Shown here one piece after another: positions 9,428 to 17,900 of a stretch of 51,675 bases of DNA. Source of the DNA: Nocardia amamiensis (GTDB lineage: Bacteria; Actinomycetota; Actinomycetes; Mycobacteriales; Mycobacteriaceae). The notes below the pieces were generated by a model that saw only the letters and a program-made list of their open reading frames with translations, was not told the DNA's origin and made no database searches. Each line of letters begins with the position of its first letter. Position 1 is the stretch's first letter. The position numbers were made by a program, and so were the translations under genes. The stretch covers positions 1 through 51,675 of the forward strand of contig NZ_JADLQX010000041.1 of assembly GCF_015477605.1 (NCBI RefSeq), written 5' to 3'.

Positions 9428-10520
9428 GGGCCGGGCTGCCCTCACGCAGCAGCAGAATCAACAGCCACGGCGCGCCGACCGTGGCGGTGACCACACCGAC
9501 CGGCACCGCGACCGGCAGCAGATGCTGCGCGACCAGATCACAGCCCACCAGCAGCGTCGCACCCAACAGCCCAGTGACAGCCAGGGTGGCGGCCGTCGGC
9601 GGACCCGCGACCATGCGCACCAGCTGCGGCACCGCCAACGCCACGAACGCGATCGGCCCGCTCAGCGCCGCGGCGAGCGCGGCCAACACGACGGTCGTCA
9701 CCAACAACCGCAGCCGCGCCGACGACACCGCGACACCGAGCGTGCCCGCCGACTCCTCACCCAGATCCAGCACCGCCAACGTCCGGTACTGCACCAACAA
9801 CGCCACCAGCACCACAACCGACGCGACCGCCGCACCCTGCACCTCGATCCACGTCCGGCCATACAGCGAGCCCGCCGTCCACTGCATCGCCGACCCCGCA
9901 AGCTCTTTCGGGAAACGCACCACGATCAGATTCACCGCCGCCGCCAGCCCGGCCTGCACAGCGAGCCCCACCAGCACCAAACGGTTCACCGGCAGCCCGG
10001 CCCGGCCGAGCACACCCAGCAGCACCGCCGCGAACACCCCACCCGCGAGCGCACCGAACGGAATCAGCGTCTGCGCGGCACCAGCCGCGAGCACGACGAC
10101 CGCACCCAGCGAAGCCCCACCCGTCACGCCCATGACGTCCGGCGAGGCCAACGGATTGCGGAACAGCCTTTGCAGCACCGCTCCGGCCACGGCCAGCCCG
10201 GCCCCGGCGATCAGCCCGGCGACCACTCGCGGCGCCCGGAACTGCTGGACGATGTAGACGTCCCCGGCGTCACCGAATCCGAGTGCGGCGCCCAACGCCG
10301 TCGCCGCCGGCATGTCCACCTCCCCCGAGGACAGCGCGACCACCAGCAGGATCACCGCTACCCCACCACACCCGGCGCCGACCGACACGACACGGCGGCG
10401 GCGCGCAACGACGACCGACCGAGGCGCAGCGGTGACCGATCGAATCATGCTGCCAGGCAAAAGCTTCCGCGAACCGAGCCGATCCGACTCATCCTGGCCT
10501 ACCGAGACCCCGTTGCTCAT
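9411..10520 (-). CDS. Iron-siderophore ABC transporter permease (FecCD family), second
   Basis: A 369-residue FecCD-family permease. The N-terminal tail of about 45 residues is followed by a first membrane segment (VVSVGAGCGGVAVILLVVAL) and the family landmarks RAPRVVAGLIAGAGLAVAGA, NPLASPDVMGVTGGASLGA, and the ATPase-contacting GPIAFVALAVPQLVRMV near the C-terminus. The ATG at 10520 overlaps the stop of the preceding permease gene as ATGA, with GGAG six bases upstream. Its own stop overlaps the ATPase start the same way. It should form the translocation channel as a heterodimer with the other permease. Confidence 0.94.
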   Translation of the reverse strand: MSNGVSVGQDESDRLGSRKLLPGSMIRSVTAAPRSVVVARRRRVVSVGAGCGGVAVILLVVALSSGEVDMPAATALGAALGFGDAGDVYIVQQFRAPRVVAGLIAGAGLAVAGAVLQRLFRNPLASPDVMGVTGGASLGAVVVLAAGAAQTLIPFGALAGGVFAAVLLGVLGRAGLPVNRLVLVGLAVQAGLAAAVNLIVVRFPKELAGSAMQWTAGSLYGRTWIEVQGAAVASVVVLVALLVQYRTLAVLDLGEESAGTLGVAVSSARLRLLVTTVVLAALAAALSGPIAFVALAVPQLVRMVAGPPTAATLAVTGLLGATLLVGCDLVAQHLLPVAVPVGVVTATVGAPWLLILLLREGSPAHRRTG

Positions 10521-11533
10521 CGACGCTCCGTCCGACGAGCCAGCACGGCCAGCAGCGCTGCGCCGAGGAATGCCGTGACGATCCCGGCCTCCACCTCCGA
10601 CGGCCGCGCGATGAGCCGGCCCACGATATCGGCCGACAGCAGCAACAGCGGACCGGCGAGCAGGCATCCCGGAATCACCAGCCGGTGGTCACCACCCACC
10701 AGCAACCGCACTAGATGCGGTGCGGCCAACCCGATGAACGCGATCGGCCCAGCGATCGCGACCGCCGAACCGGCCAGTAGCACGACCGCCGCCATTCCCG
10801 CGAATCGAATCCGCGCCACCGGCACACCGAGTGCCTGCGCCGAATCATCACCCAGCGCGAGGGTGTTCAGCGCCGGACCGATCGCGAGGCCCAGGACCAC
10901 GCCGATGGCCAACGTCGGCAGCATCGGCGCCAGCACGTCGAGATCTCGTCCCGCGATCGAACCGGCCAGCCAGAACCTGGCCTCGTCCAGTGTTCGCTCG
11001 CTGAACAGCAGCACCGCCGACGTCCACGACACCAGAACCAGTTGCAGCACGGTGCCACCGAGGACGAGACGCACCGGATCCAGGTCACCGGCCCGCCGCC
11101 CCAGCGCCAGGCTGAACATCGCGGCGGCGGCCGCACCCGCGAAGGCGAATCCCACGTACTGCACCGGATGTGACAGGCGCAAGGCGTAGATCGCCGTGAC
11201 GACGGCGAGTCCGGCGCCGGCATTGATGCCGAGGGTGGTCGGCGCGGCCAGCGGGTTGCGGGTAATACCCTGCACAACCGCGCCGGCAAGTCCGAGCGCG
11301 GCGCCGACCGCCAGCCCGATGAGCGTCCGCGGCACCCGCAGACCGGTGATCACCAGGGCGTCGCGGCCGTGTCCCGCGCCGAGCAAAGCCTCGACGACCG
11401 TGGGAATGGGCACCGACCGTGCCCCCAAGGCAAGACTGAGCACGACACACAACAGCAACGCCGCAAACCCGATGAACAGCGCCGGTACTTGGCGCCACAT
11501 CGGGGTGCTACGGGTCGTATCAGTCGAGGTCAC
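10517..11533 (-). CDS. Iron-siderophore ABC transporter permease (FecCD family), first
   Basis: First gene of the importer operon, a FecCD permease of about 338 residues. Landmarks are LRVPRTLIGLAVGAALGLAG, RNPLAAPTTLGINAGAGLAV and GPIAFIGLAAPHLVRLLVGG. The frame is open upstream to a TTG at 11590, but that would place the iron box inside the gene; the GTG at 11533 (or ATG at 11500) is a better start. Neither has a clear Shine-Dalgarno sequence, so translation from a leaderless transcript is possible. It ends in an ATGA overlap with the next permease gene. Confidence 0.92.
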   Translation of the reverse strand: MTSTDTTRSTPMWRQVPALFIGFAALLLCVVLSLALGARSVPIPTVVEALLGAGHGRDALVITGLRVPRTLIGLAVGAALGLAGAVVQGITRNPLAAPTTLGINAGAGLAVVTAIYALRLSHPVQYVGFAFAGAAAAAMFSLALGRRAGDLDPVRLVLGGTVLQLVLVSWTSAVLLFSERTLDEARFWLAGSIAGRDLDVLAPMLPTLAIGVVLGLAIGPALNTLALGDDSAQALGVPVARIRFAGMAAVVLLAGSAVAIAGPIAFIGLAAPHLVRLLVGGDHRLVIPGCLLAGPLLLLSADIVGRLIARPSEVEAGIVTAFLGAALLAVLARRTERR

Positions 11534-11544
11534 GAGAGGGGAGC

Positions 11545-11563
11545 TTAAGTTAGCCAGACCTAA
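11545..11563 (-). promoter_or_regulatory. Iron box (DmdR/IdeR-type operator)
   Basis: Read on the minus strand the site is TTAGGTCTGGCTAACTTAA. The established DmdR/IdeR consensus is TTAGGTTAGGCTAACCTAA, and 16 of 19 positions agree, including both conserved outer arms. It sits 12 bases upstream of the GTG start of the first permease gene and overlaps a possible -10 element (TAACTT). This placement fits repression of the importer operon by an iron-bound DtxR-family regulator. Confidence 0.8.
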
Positions 11564-12318
11564 ATCTGTCAAACCGGACGAGCTTCCCAACCCAGGTCAG
11601 CCACGCCCTGTCACTTGGTTCTCCCGCGCCGCTTCTTACCTCCTGCCGGCTTCTTGGAATTGACCGGGCGGGCTCCCGGACTCGCAGCTGTGGCAGCGCG
11701 ACGATCGACCGCCGAGGTTGTGGGAAGGACCTTTTCGCGGTGCGATTGGGGCGACGCCGGTCGTCGGAAGGACCGCGCCGGAACGGAACATGGGCAAGAA
11801 CCGAAGCCCGCGCAGCCCGTCAGGCGTTACACGGCGGCCGGAACCCGTCCGGGTGCTCGTGGATGAGGACGTCCAGGGGTGTCAGGGGCGCTCTGTCGGC
11901 GGAAAGCGCCACGAAGACGCTGTTCATCGCGTTGGGGCCCGGCGCCGACTGCCCGGGTGGACACAGCGGCGAGCGGGCACAATGCCCGGTGACGGCCAGC
12001 AGGAAACCAACGCGACTGCCGCACCGACGACCGCGGTAGGGCCATCGGCCAACAGCGACACCGCGACGACAAGGGCCGCCAGCACGGCCACCCAGTCCAG
12101 CTGAACGAGACTCAGCTTCCTGGACAAACGCGACCAGACCCATGCCACGAGACGAAGCATACCGAGCCATTGGCGCGTCGCCGGCGGGCGCGACAGCCAT
12201 AGGCTCCTGGCAAGCCAGCGGTAATCTTCACTGCGGCAACGGCGTTCATATCGGGCGCACCGGTGGCGTGCCGCCTACGAGGCCGGACATCGATGCCAGT
12301 CGACATGAGGTAGGGCAT
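11564..12318. other. Intergenic region between iron operon and DUF2165 gene
   Basis: About 750 bases without a confidently assigned gene. A possible small membrane protein on the minus strand is listed separately. Between 11611 and 11829 the minus strand has an open frame whose last residues are Lys/Arg-rich (SKKPAGGKKRRGRTK) but which has no ATG, GTG or TTG, so it may be the tail of a decayed gene. No other structure stands out. Confidence 0.4.
11924..12160 (-). CDS. Possible small membrane protein
   Basis: A 78-codon frame from ATG 12160. Residues from about 22 to 54 are strongly hydrophobic (LDWVAVLAALVVAVSLLADG and onward), preceded by a basic amphipathic start (RLVAWVWSRLSRK). This is what a one- or two-span membrane peptide would look like. 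The C-terminal 20 residues look like ordinary GC-rich noise and no ribosome site is convincing. The frame would be divergent from the DUF2165 gene. I do not recognise a family. Confidence 0.3.
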   Translation of the reverse strand: MLRLVAWVWSRLSRKLSLVQLDWVAVLAALVVAVSLLADGPTAVVGAAVALVSCWPSPGIVPARRCVHPGSRRRAPTR

Positions 12319-12897
12319 ATGAGGAACAGCGGTACAAGGGTTCTCGACATAGTCGGTAGTCGGTGGATGGCGGTGGCGACGCTCGCCGCGATCACCGGGT
12401 TCTACTATCTGTTCGTCGCGGTCACCAACTGCGTGGACACCGACACCAACCGAAACGGTGTCGCCGCTGTGCTGTCGATGAGGTCGACGATCCACAATGC
12501 AGGCACGGACTGGCGGGCGATCACGAACGGCAATGTCGCGCTTGTCGCCTACATCCTGATCGTGATCTGGGAGTTCCTGATCGCTTTCGTGCTGCTGGCC
12601 GCCACGGCGGTGTGGGTCCGGGTGCTGACCGGGCGGCCGCGCCGGCTTCGAGCCGGCCTCGGCGTGGCGGTCAAACTGTCGAGCCTGGGCTGGACCATGG
12701 TGGTGGTGCTGTTCGCGGGCGGATTCCTCACCGTCGCCGGTGAGTGGTTCCGCATGTGGGCCAACAAGGAGGTGAACGCGTCATCGGCTGCGCTGCAGAA
12801 CTTCTTGATCGCGGCCGTCGGCCTGATCCTCGTACACCTGCCGGAATCGGTCGCCCCGCAGGCCGCGCCCCCGTCATCGGAACTGTCCAAGCGCTAG
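12319..12897 (+). CDS. DUF2165 family small integral membrane protein
   Basis: A 192-residue protein with four hydrophobic segments: MAVATLAAITGFYYLFVAV, YILIVIWEFLIAFVLLAATA, the block around LGWTMVVVLFAGGFL, and FLIAAVGLILVHL. The layout and the motifs VTNCVDTDTNRNGVAAVLSM and DWRAI match DUF2165, predicted inner-membrane proteins of unknown function. The start is the ATG at 12319 because AGGTAGGG lies just upstream; the frame extends further 5' but without family similarity. The last 20 residues are polar and Pro-rich. It converges on the AarF-type gene. Confidence 0.88.
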   Translation: MRNSGTRVLDIVGSRWMAVATLAAITGFYYLFVAVTNCVDTDTNRNGVAAVLSMRSTIHNAGTDWRAITNGNVALVAYILIVIWEFLIAFVLLAATAVWVRVLTGRPRRLRAGLGVAVKLSSLGWTMVVVLFAGGFLTVAGEWFRMWANKEVNASSAALQNFLIAAVGLILVHLPESVAPQAAPPSSELSKR

Positions 12898-12968
12898 CAC
12901 GGCAGCTTTCGCGCGGCCGACCGGATCGGTCCCCTTCCCGCCTACGACATGCCCGCACCCGCGTGAGT

Positions 12969-14405
12969 TCAGTCGGGCAGTTCGATGCCGCGCTCCTCGG
13001 CCTTCGCCGCGACTTCGTCGGGAAAGACATTGCGCAGCAGGTAGAGATCACGACCCAGCTGCCAGCCGGGGGCCAGTGCGACCGCGTACCGCTCGAAGTA
13101 GCCCAGCTGCTTGCCCATCAGGATGAGCTGTTCGGGTCCGGCGACGCCACGCCGCTTGCCGAAATCCAGCAGCGCCGAGGTGATCATCTTGAGGTCCAGC
13201 CGCGCGAGCTCACCGGACAGGATCGGTCCGAGCACGATGGCGAGCTGCCTGCCGATCGCGGTGTTGTCGGTGCTCTGCTCGGCGAAGAGATCCAGTTCGC
13301 GCAGCGCGGTCGCTACCGGGGTGAAGTCTCCGTCGAAGGCGCTGGCGTAGAACATCGCCCGGACCATCGCTCGCCACGGCGGCGACATCGTGCCGACGAT
13401 GCCGAAATCCAGCATCGCCAGTTTGCCGTCCTGGAGCAGCCACAGATTCCCCGCGTGCACGTCGCCGTGGAACAGGCCGTGGACGATGACGCCTTCCAGC
13501 CACACTTTCACCAGCCGCCGGATCAGCAGCTCCGGATCGGCGTGCGCACCGACGACGTCGAACTGGTCGAGCGGCACGCCACGCAGACGCTGCATGCCGA
13601 TGGTGCGCGGCCCGCACAACTCCCAATACACCTCGGGGACAACGACTTCGGTATTGTCGCCGAACGCGCCGAGGTTGGCGCGGACGCGGCTCTGATTGTC
13701 CGCCTCGATCAGGAAGTTCAATTCCGCCACGGTGACTTCGTAGAGGTCGTCCACCACGCCGACGGCGTTGGCGATCCGCGCGTGCTCGGATCGCCGTTCG
13801 AGCAGCTTCGCGAGCACCAGCGCCGCACGCAGATCGACGATCATCCGGCGTGCGATCCCCGGGCGCTGCACCTTCACCACGGCCTCGCGTCCGTCGGCGA
13901 GCACACAGGCGTGCACCTGTGCGACCGAAGCCGCCGACAGCGGCACGTCGTCGAACTCCGCGAACATCTCGTGGATCGGGCGGCCGAGGTCTTCCTCGAC
14001 GATCCGCCTCGCCGCGGCGGCCGGGAACGGCGGCACATCGTCGAGACAGCGCAGACAGGCGTCGGACAGCTCACGAGGAAACGCGCCGGAAGACGACGCG
14101 ATCAACTGTCCGAGTTTGACGAACATCGGCCCGAGACGTTCGAAAGCGTCGACGACGCCGTCTGCCAGCACTTCCCGCCGTGTTCGCCGACCGGCACGCC
14201 CGCGCATCCCGGGCACCGACCGAGCAGCCTCCACGATAACCCGGCGAGTGAGGGCGACACCGAATACCAGCGCGATGGTGAGCATCCGAAGCGCCTCGGG
14301 TACACCGAAGGCGTCGAGCCGGGGCCGGTCGACGGCCAACGCCTCGGCAGGCGGACGCTGCTCGGTGCGCGCCGCGGCAGTGACAGACAGTGGGTCGGCA
14401 CTCAT
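12969..14405 (-). CDS. AarF/ABC1/UbiB family atypical kinase
   Basis: A 478-residue member of the ABC1/UbiB atypical kinase family. The diagnostic KxGQ motif is present (FVKLGQ, about 95-100). An Ala-rich loop replaces the usual P-loop (AASVAQVHACVL), the catalytic lysine sits in AVVKVQRPG, the ExD-type motif in ELNFLIEADNQSR, the catalytic loop is HGLFHGDVHAGN and the metal-binding motif LDFG. Some family members act in quinone biosynthesis or lipid handling; many actinobacterial members have no assigned role. A hydrophobic segment near residues 38-55 may give weak membrane contact. ATG 14405 has GAGGTG five bases upstream. Confidence 0.92.
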   Translation of the reverse strand: MSADPLSVTAAARTEQRPPAEALAVDRPRLDAFGVPEALRMLTIALVFGVALTRRVIVEAARSVPGMRGRAGRRTRREVLADGVVDAFERLGPMFVKLGQLIASSSGAFPRELSDACLRCLDDVPPFPAAAARRIVEEDLGRPIHEMFAEFDDVPLSAASVAQVHACVLADGREAVVKVQRPGIARRMIVDLRAALVLAKLLERRSEHARIANAVGVVDDLYEVTVAELNFLIEADNQSRVRANLGAFGDNTEVVVPEVYWELCGPRTIGMQRLRGVPLDQFDVVGAHADPELLIRRLVKVWLEGVIVHGLFHGDVHAGNLWLLQDGKLAMLDFGIVGTMSPPWRAMVRAMFYASAFDGDFTPVATALRELDLFAEQSTDNTAIGRQLAIVLGPILSGELARLDLKMITSALLDFGKRRGVAGPEQLILMGKQLGYFERYAVALAPGWQLGRDLYLLRNVFPDEVAAKAEERGIELPD

Positions 14406-14541
14406 GCATTCACCTCACTGAAGCCCGGTCCCGGCACGACCCTCGTGCCGGTTGTGTCGATTCGCCCCTTCATGCCCTCGTCTCCACCAGATGAGCGAAG
14501 CACACACGGATCCGGGTACGCCACATTTCATAATCGGGCAC

Positions 14542-14560
14542 GCCGGAGGATTCCTCCGGC
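14542..14560 (-). terminator. Hairpin downstream of DUF3089 gene
   Basis: GCCGGAGGA and TCCTCCGGC form a 9-base inverted repeat around a single T, starting 9 bases past the stop codon of the DUF3089 gene. There is no T-run, so it may be a weak or Rho-assisted terminator, or an mRNA 3'-end stabiliser. Confidence 0.5.
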
Positions 14561-14569
14561 GGCCGCCGC

Positions 14570-15748
14570 TCAGCGGTGCGCCGAGTGGTAGGCGCCGATC
14601 TGGGACGTCACGATGCGGACCAGGTCGCCCAGCGCGATCTCCACGTCGGTCAGATGCAGACCCCACGTCGCGTCCGGGACGGCGTACAGCTCCGGGCTGC
14701 CCGGTTCCGGAGTCGCCATCAACGCCGTCGCGTCGGAGCTGCGCACGCACTGGAGCCGGTACCGTTCCGCGGGGATCAGCCACGGGGTCGGCGCGACGAC
14801 GGCGGATGGCCCGTGGCGCAGCGCCAGCTCGACGCCGAGTGGACTGGGCACCGGGCTGACGCGCAGGACCGTTGCGGCGGTGCGGGATTCATTGCGGTCC
14901 AGCGACGCCGGGTTGGTGCACGCGATCTCGTAGTCCGGGCCGTACGGCCGCGGCAGTGGCTCCGGGGTCATCGGGTTGCGGCCGAATCGGCTGGCCGCAG
15001 CAGGGGTTGCGCCGAAGGTCTGCCAGGCGAGCACACACCGCGTCTGCCGCTCGCTGCGACACAGCGGCAGATACTGGAAGTCGCCGCCGACGTCACCGTC
15101 CTTCGGCACCACCACATTGCCGCCGAGCAGGATCGCCGACAGGATCCGGTCTCGCACCGCCTGCCGCGGTTCGATCTCCTCCCGGATCAGTTGGCGCAGC
15201 ATGCGCGCACCCTGTGAGTGCCCGATCAGCACGACCGGCCTGCCGCTCTCGCGCTCGGCGAGGAACTGCCGCCACGCCCGCAGCACGTCCTCGTATGCGA
15301 TCCGGGCCATCTCGGCGCGCTGCTCGGGGGTGTAGGACCTCTCCGTCGCCAACGCGATGATGGTCCGCTGCCGATACACCGGCGCGTACACCTGACACAC
15401 CTGGGAGAACCGGGCCGCCTGTTGCTCGGCGACCGCCCGCACCTCCCGCGTCACGGTGGTGTCGGAGTTGGGCGTCGGCTCCAACGACACCGTCGGATAC
15501 ACATAGAAGCAGTCCACCCCCGAATCCCCTGCGGGAGCGGGTTCCTCGCGCACGTCGGGCTGTCCCGCCCTCCGCACCGTCGTCGCCGAGCTCCCCCGGC
15601 ACGGATCATCTGCCCGATCCGGCCTGCACAACCAGACCACACCGCCGTCACCGCTCGGGTCCGCCACCGCGTTCACCGACGACCCCGCCAACAGCCCGAC
15701 TCCGCATACCGCGGCCGCAGCCGCTCGCCACCACCGACTGTCCCGCAT
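14570..15748 (-). CDS. Secreted DUF3089 alpha/beta-hydrolase-like protein
   Basis: A 392-residue exported protein (396 from the GTG at 15760). The N-terminus MRDSRWWRAAAAAVCGVGLL with an SSVNAVADP junction is a Sec-type signal peptide with cleavage after AVA. The mature part matches DUF3089, putative esterase/lipase-like proteins: WLCRPDRADDPC near the start, the FYVYPTVSLE block, and a nucleophile elbow VLIGHSQGARML. Several Cys residues suggest extracytoplasmic disulphides. The ATG at 15748 is preferred because GTGAGG lies six bases upstream. Substrate unknown; a cell-envelope ester is a reasonable guess. Confidence 0.85.
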   Translation of the reverse strand: MRDSRWWRAAAAAVCGVGLLAGSSVNAVADPSGDGGVVWLCRPDRADDPCRGSSATTVRRAGQPDVREEPAPAGDSGVDCFYVYPTVSLEPTPNSDTTVTREVRAVAEQQAARFSQVCQVYAPVYRQRTIIALATERSYTPEQRAEMARIAYEDVLRAWRQFLAERESGRPVVLIGHSQGARMLRQLIREEIEPRQAVRDRILSAILLGGNVVVPKDGDVGGDFQYLPLCRSERQTRCVLAWQTFGATPAAASRFGRNPMTPEPLPRPYGPDYEIACTNPASLDRNESRTAATVLRVSPVPSPLGVELALRHGPSAVVAPTPWLIPAERYRLQCVRSSDATALMATPEPGSPELYAVPDATWGLHLTDVEIALGDLVRIVTSQIGAYHSAHR

Positions 15749-16097
15749 CGCATACCTCACTGCTTCCGCGCCCGACCATCAGCGTCTACCGCGCCACCGC
15801 GAACGCTCGGTCGGACGCCTTCGACGGCGTCAGCCCAGCGAAATCCGGCTGCCCACATGGGCCGGCCAAATCCCATGGCTTTCGGAAAGATACAGCAATA
15901 TCGGCCATCCGTGTCCCGGCCGGATCGCCACCGGCCGTCCGCCGACCAGAGCAACAGGCGCGCCACCGACGATCCGCACCGAGCACAGCCATTGCACCCC
16001 TCGGTGACCGAGGCCGTCCCGAGAGCCCGGATGCCCCGGCCCCGACTGTCGGCTTACCTGTGCGCGGCAGGCCGCGCCCGGCGCGGATCGGGCCTGC
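15749..16097. other. Intergenic region with an inverted repeat
   Basis: About 350 bases between the cyclase stop and the DUF3089 start, with no credible gene. GACGCC (15814-15819) and GGCGTC (15826-15831) form a 6-base hairpin stem with a TTCGAC loop. It may be an operator or a late terminator for the cyclase transcript; nothing else is seen. Confidence 0.4.
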
Positions 16098-16766
16098 TCA
16101 GCTACCGAGGCCGTGATCGGTCCAGGCGACCGCGCGCAGCGGGAACGAGCCCATCCCGCGCATCGGCGCCGGCAGTGCGACCAGCCTGGCACCGGTGTCG
16201 GGGACCGCGGCCAGGTTCGTCATCTGCTCGATGATCGGGATTCCCGCGCCGAGCAGCGCGTGGTGGCACGGGCGCGTCGGCAGGGACGTGTCGTCGATGT
16301 CGAGCGAGTCGATTCCCACCACCGCCACATTGGCGGCGACCAGCGCATCCGCGACCTCGCCGACCAGGAATGGATGCCCAGGGCCCCAGTATGCGGGCGA
16401 ACCCCACTGCGCCGACCATCCGGTGTGCACGAGCACCGCCCTGCCCCATAGCCGCGCCGGGTCGCCGAGCACATCCGGCCCGACCACGCGAGTCCCCGGC
16501 ACACGGATCATCACGATCGGCACGTTGAACAGCCGTTCCAGCGGCAGCTCGGCGATGTCGGCGCCGTCGGCGTGGAAATGGGAGGGCGCGTCGATGTAGG
16601 TCCCGGTGTTGCCGACCATATCCACGCGTGCGATGTCGTAGCTCATGTCGATCAGCGACGACTGCTCACGCGGGAACTCTGTGGTGACCCGCGGTCCAGG
16701 CAGGCCCGGATAGGTCAGCATGCCATCCGAGATCGGGTGCGACAGCTCGACCATCGCCTTGCTCAT
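16098..16766 (-). CDS. Cyclase family protein (kynurenine formamidase-like metal hydrolase)
   Basis: A 222-residue member of the cyclase family (arylformamidase/KynB fold). The N-terminal VELSHPISDGMLTYPG block and the metal-site region NTGTYIDAPSHFHADG are diagnostic; the usual HxGTHxDxPxH is changed at the first His (Asn here) and at the H of GTH (Tyr here). A later HTGWSAQWGSP block and the VVGIDSLDIDD segment also match the family. Function could be hydrolysis of an N-formyl or cyclic amide/ester substrate; no tryptophan-degradation genes are nearby. ATG 16766 is chosen because family similarity starts there; its ribosome site is poor. Divergent from the small membrane protein. Confidence 0.85.
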   Translation of the reverse strand: MSKAMVELSHPISDGMLTYPGLPGPRVTTEFPREQSSLIDMSYDIARVDMVGNTGTYIDAPSHFHADGADIAELPLERLFNVPIVMIRVPGTRVVGPDVLGDPARLWGRAVLVHTGWSAQWGSPAYWGPGHPFLVGEVADALVAANVAVVGIDSLDIDDTSLPTRPCHHALLGAGIPIIEQMTNLAAVPDTGARLVALPAPMRGMGSFPLRAVAWTDHGLGS

Positions 16767-16889
16767 GCTAGGCACCGTACCGGGCGATCCCGCTGCGCCG
16801 GACGCGGATTGGAGAGTGCTGGTGGAGGTCGGTTCCACGCCGAGTGCACCCCGGTCCGAAAAAGAGCAGACTAGGACCAGGAGGTCATC

Positions 16890-17096
16890 ATGCGACTGCT
16901 AAAGGGCCTGCTCAACGTGGTGGTGGGACTCCTCACGGCCGTGCTCGGAACGGTGCTGGGAATCCTGGCGGCGGTGCTATGGCTCGTCGGTGCGCTGCTG
17001 TGCGTGACAATCATCCTGCTGCCGCTGGGCATCCCCGTGGTGAAGCTCGCCCGTCGTCTATTCACCCTGTCCAGGCAGCTGATGCGTCTTCCCTGA
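16890..17096 (+). CDS. Small hydrophobic membrane protein
   Basis: A 68-residue protein with an excellent AGGAGG ribosome site seven bases before its ATG. Residues 5-46 form two near-continuous hydrophobic segments (LLNVVVGLLTAVLGTVLGIL, then WLVGALLCVTIILLPLGIP), followed by a basic cytoplasmic-type tail (KLARRLFTLSRQLMRL). Orientation would follow the positive-inside rule. No family recognised, but length, ribosome site and composition make it a real gene. It is followed by a convergent unknown gene. Confidence 0.8.
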   Translation: MRLLKGLLNVVVGLLTAVLGTVLGILAAVLWLVGALLCVTIILLPLGIPVVKLARRLFTLSRQLMRLP

Positions 17097-17176
17097 CGGA
17101 CCACCCGGGCATCCTGGCCGGGCCCTCGTGATCATCCGGCACTCGGGTCCGGCGGCCGAGTCGACCGGCTACGCGG

Positions 17177-17443
17177 TCATGCCCACGCCTGCCGCCTGAC
17201 CGCCAGCGGCTGCGGCGGGATGAGTTTCTCCCAGAATTCGCGGCGGACCGCGTCCCACAGCCTCGCCAGTTCCGGATGGAGTTCTCGCGCTCGCACGAGG
17301 TCCGGGTAGTTGCCGGGGCTGAAGGACACTACTGGCGAAGCGTCGTGTTTGTTGTGCACGGCGACGATCGCGATCAGATGGTGCTGAAGCAAGCCCCACG
17401 TCACGCGAAGTCCGTCGACTTCCGTGCGGCGTACGTCATCCAT
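17177..17443 (-). CDS. Hypothetical protein
   Basis: An 88-residue soluble protein starting at ATG 17443, with a GGGGGG purine run six bases upstream. The frame continues 5' to 17551 but the extension has no coding character. The sequence has an internal TWGLLQHHLIAIVAVHNKHD hydrophobic stretch and a helical, Trp/Glu/Arg-rich C-terminal half (RLWDAVRREFWEKLIPPQPL). I do not recognise a family and the neighbours give no hint. Confidence 0.6.
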   Translation of the reverse strand: MDDVRRTEVDGLRVTWGLLQHHLIAIVAVHNKHDASPVVSFSPGNYPDLVRARELHPELARLWDAVRREFWEKLIPPQPLAVRRQAWA

Positions 17444-17685
17444 CGTCGACCCCCCGTAGTCGTAGGCGTACCCCGAGCCTTCGGGGACCGCTGTCAACCG
17501 GCTGCAGTCGGCTGTGCACCGCCATCTCGGCTGCCGACTCGGCACCGCCACGGACGCACCACCGACGGTGCTCGCTAGGCCTGGTCGAGTTCTCGTACAT
17601 CGGAAATTTCCTGCTTCGATCGTGACGATGACGCCTCACGGTGCCCGCTCGGGCAAATCACACCCTAGAACATAAGACATTAGAT

Positions 17686-17698
17686 TTCATAGTTCAAT
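17686..17698 (+). promoter_or_regulatory. Repeat motif TTCATAGTTCAAT, copy 1
   Basis: TTCATAGTTCAAT lies about 215 bases upstream of the GntR start. A second copy differing at one base lies 156 bases downstream. AT-rich repeated sites upstream of a GntR gene are typical operator candidates; binding is inferred. Confidence 0.5.
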
Positions 17699-17841
17699 GC
17701 ATCTTCGGCAAGAATTCCGTAAGCCCCCGGCGCACCCCCGACCGTCACCACCTCTGACCAGCTTGTTGCCGCCTACCCGGCCGCACTGTGATTGCGAATG
17801 CAACCAGATCCAGAGTGGCCGGTGAACATCTAACGTTAAAG

Positions 17842-17854
17842 TTCATAATTCAAT
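17842..17854 (+). promoter_or_regulatory. Repeat motif TTCATAATTCAAT, copy 2
   Basis: TTCATAATTCAAT, 12 of 13 bases as in copy 1, lies 46 bases before the GntR start codon, next to TAACGTTAA. It sits where a repressor would block the promoter. Confidence 0.5.
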
Positions 17855-17900
17855 TTTCAGCGGCTAGAATGGTGTTATCCCCGCCACCCGAGGAGTCGCG

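Larger units (their letters stand above)
17444..17900. other. Long AT-rich promoter region upstream of GntR/cache genes
   Basis: About 450 bases without a supported gene. The part from 17660 to 17875 is notably AT-richer than its surroundings and contains two copies of a 13-base motif (listed separately). It is the likely control region of the GntR gene. Confidence 0.55.

Noticed and set aside
9426..11189. Long plus-strand frame opposite the two permease genes
   Set aside because: It is antisense to clear FecCD permeases and its product is Arg/His/Gln/Ser-rich nonsense typical of high-GC shadow frames.
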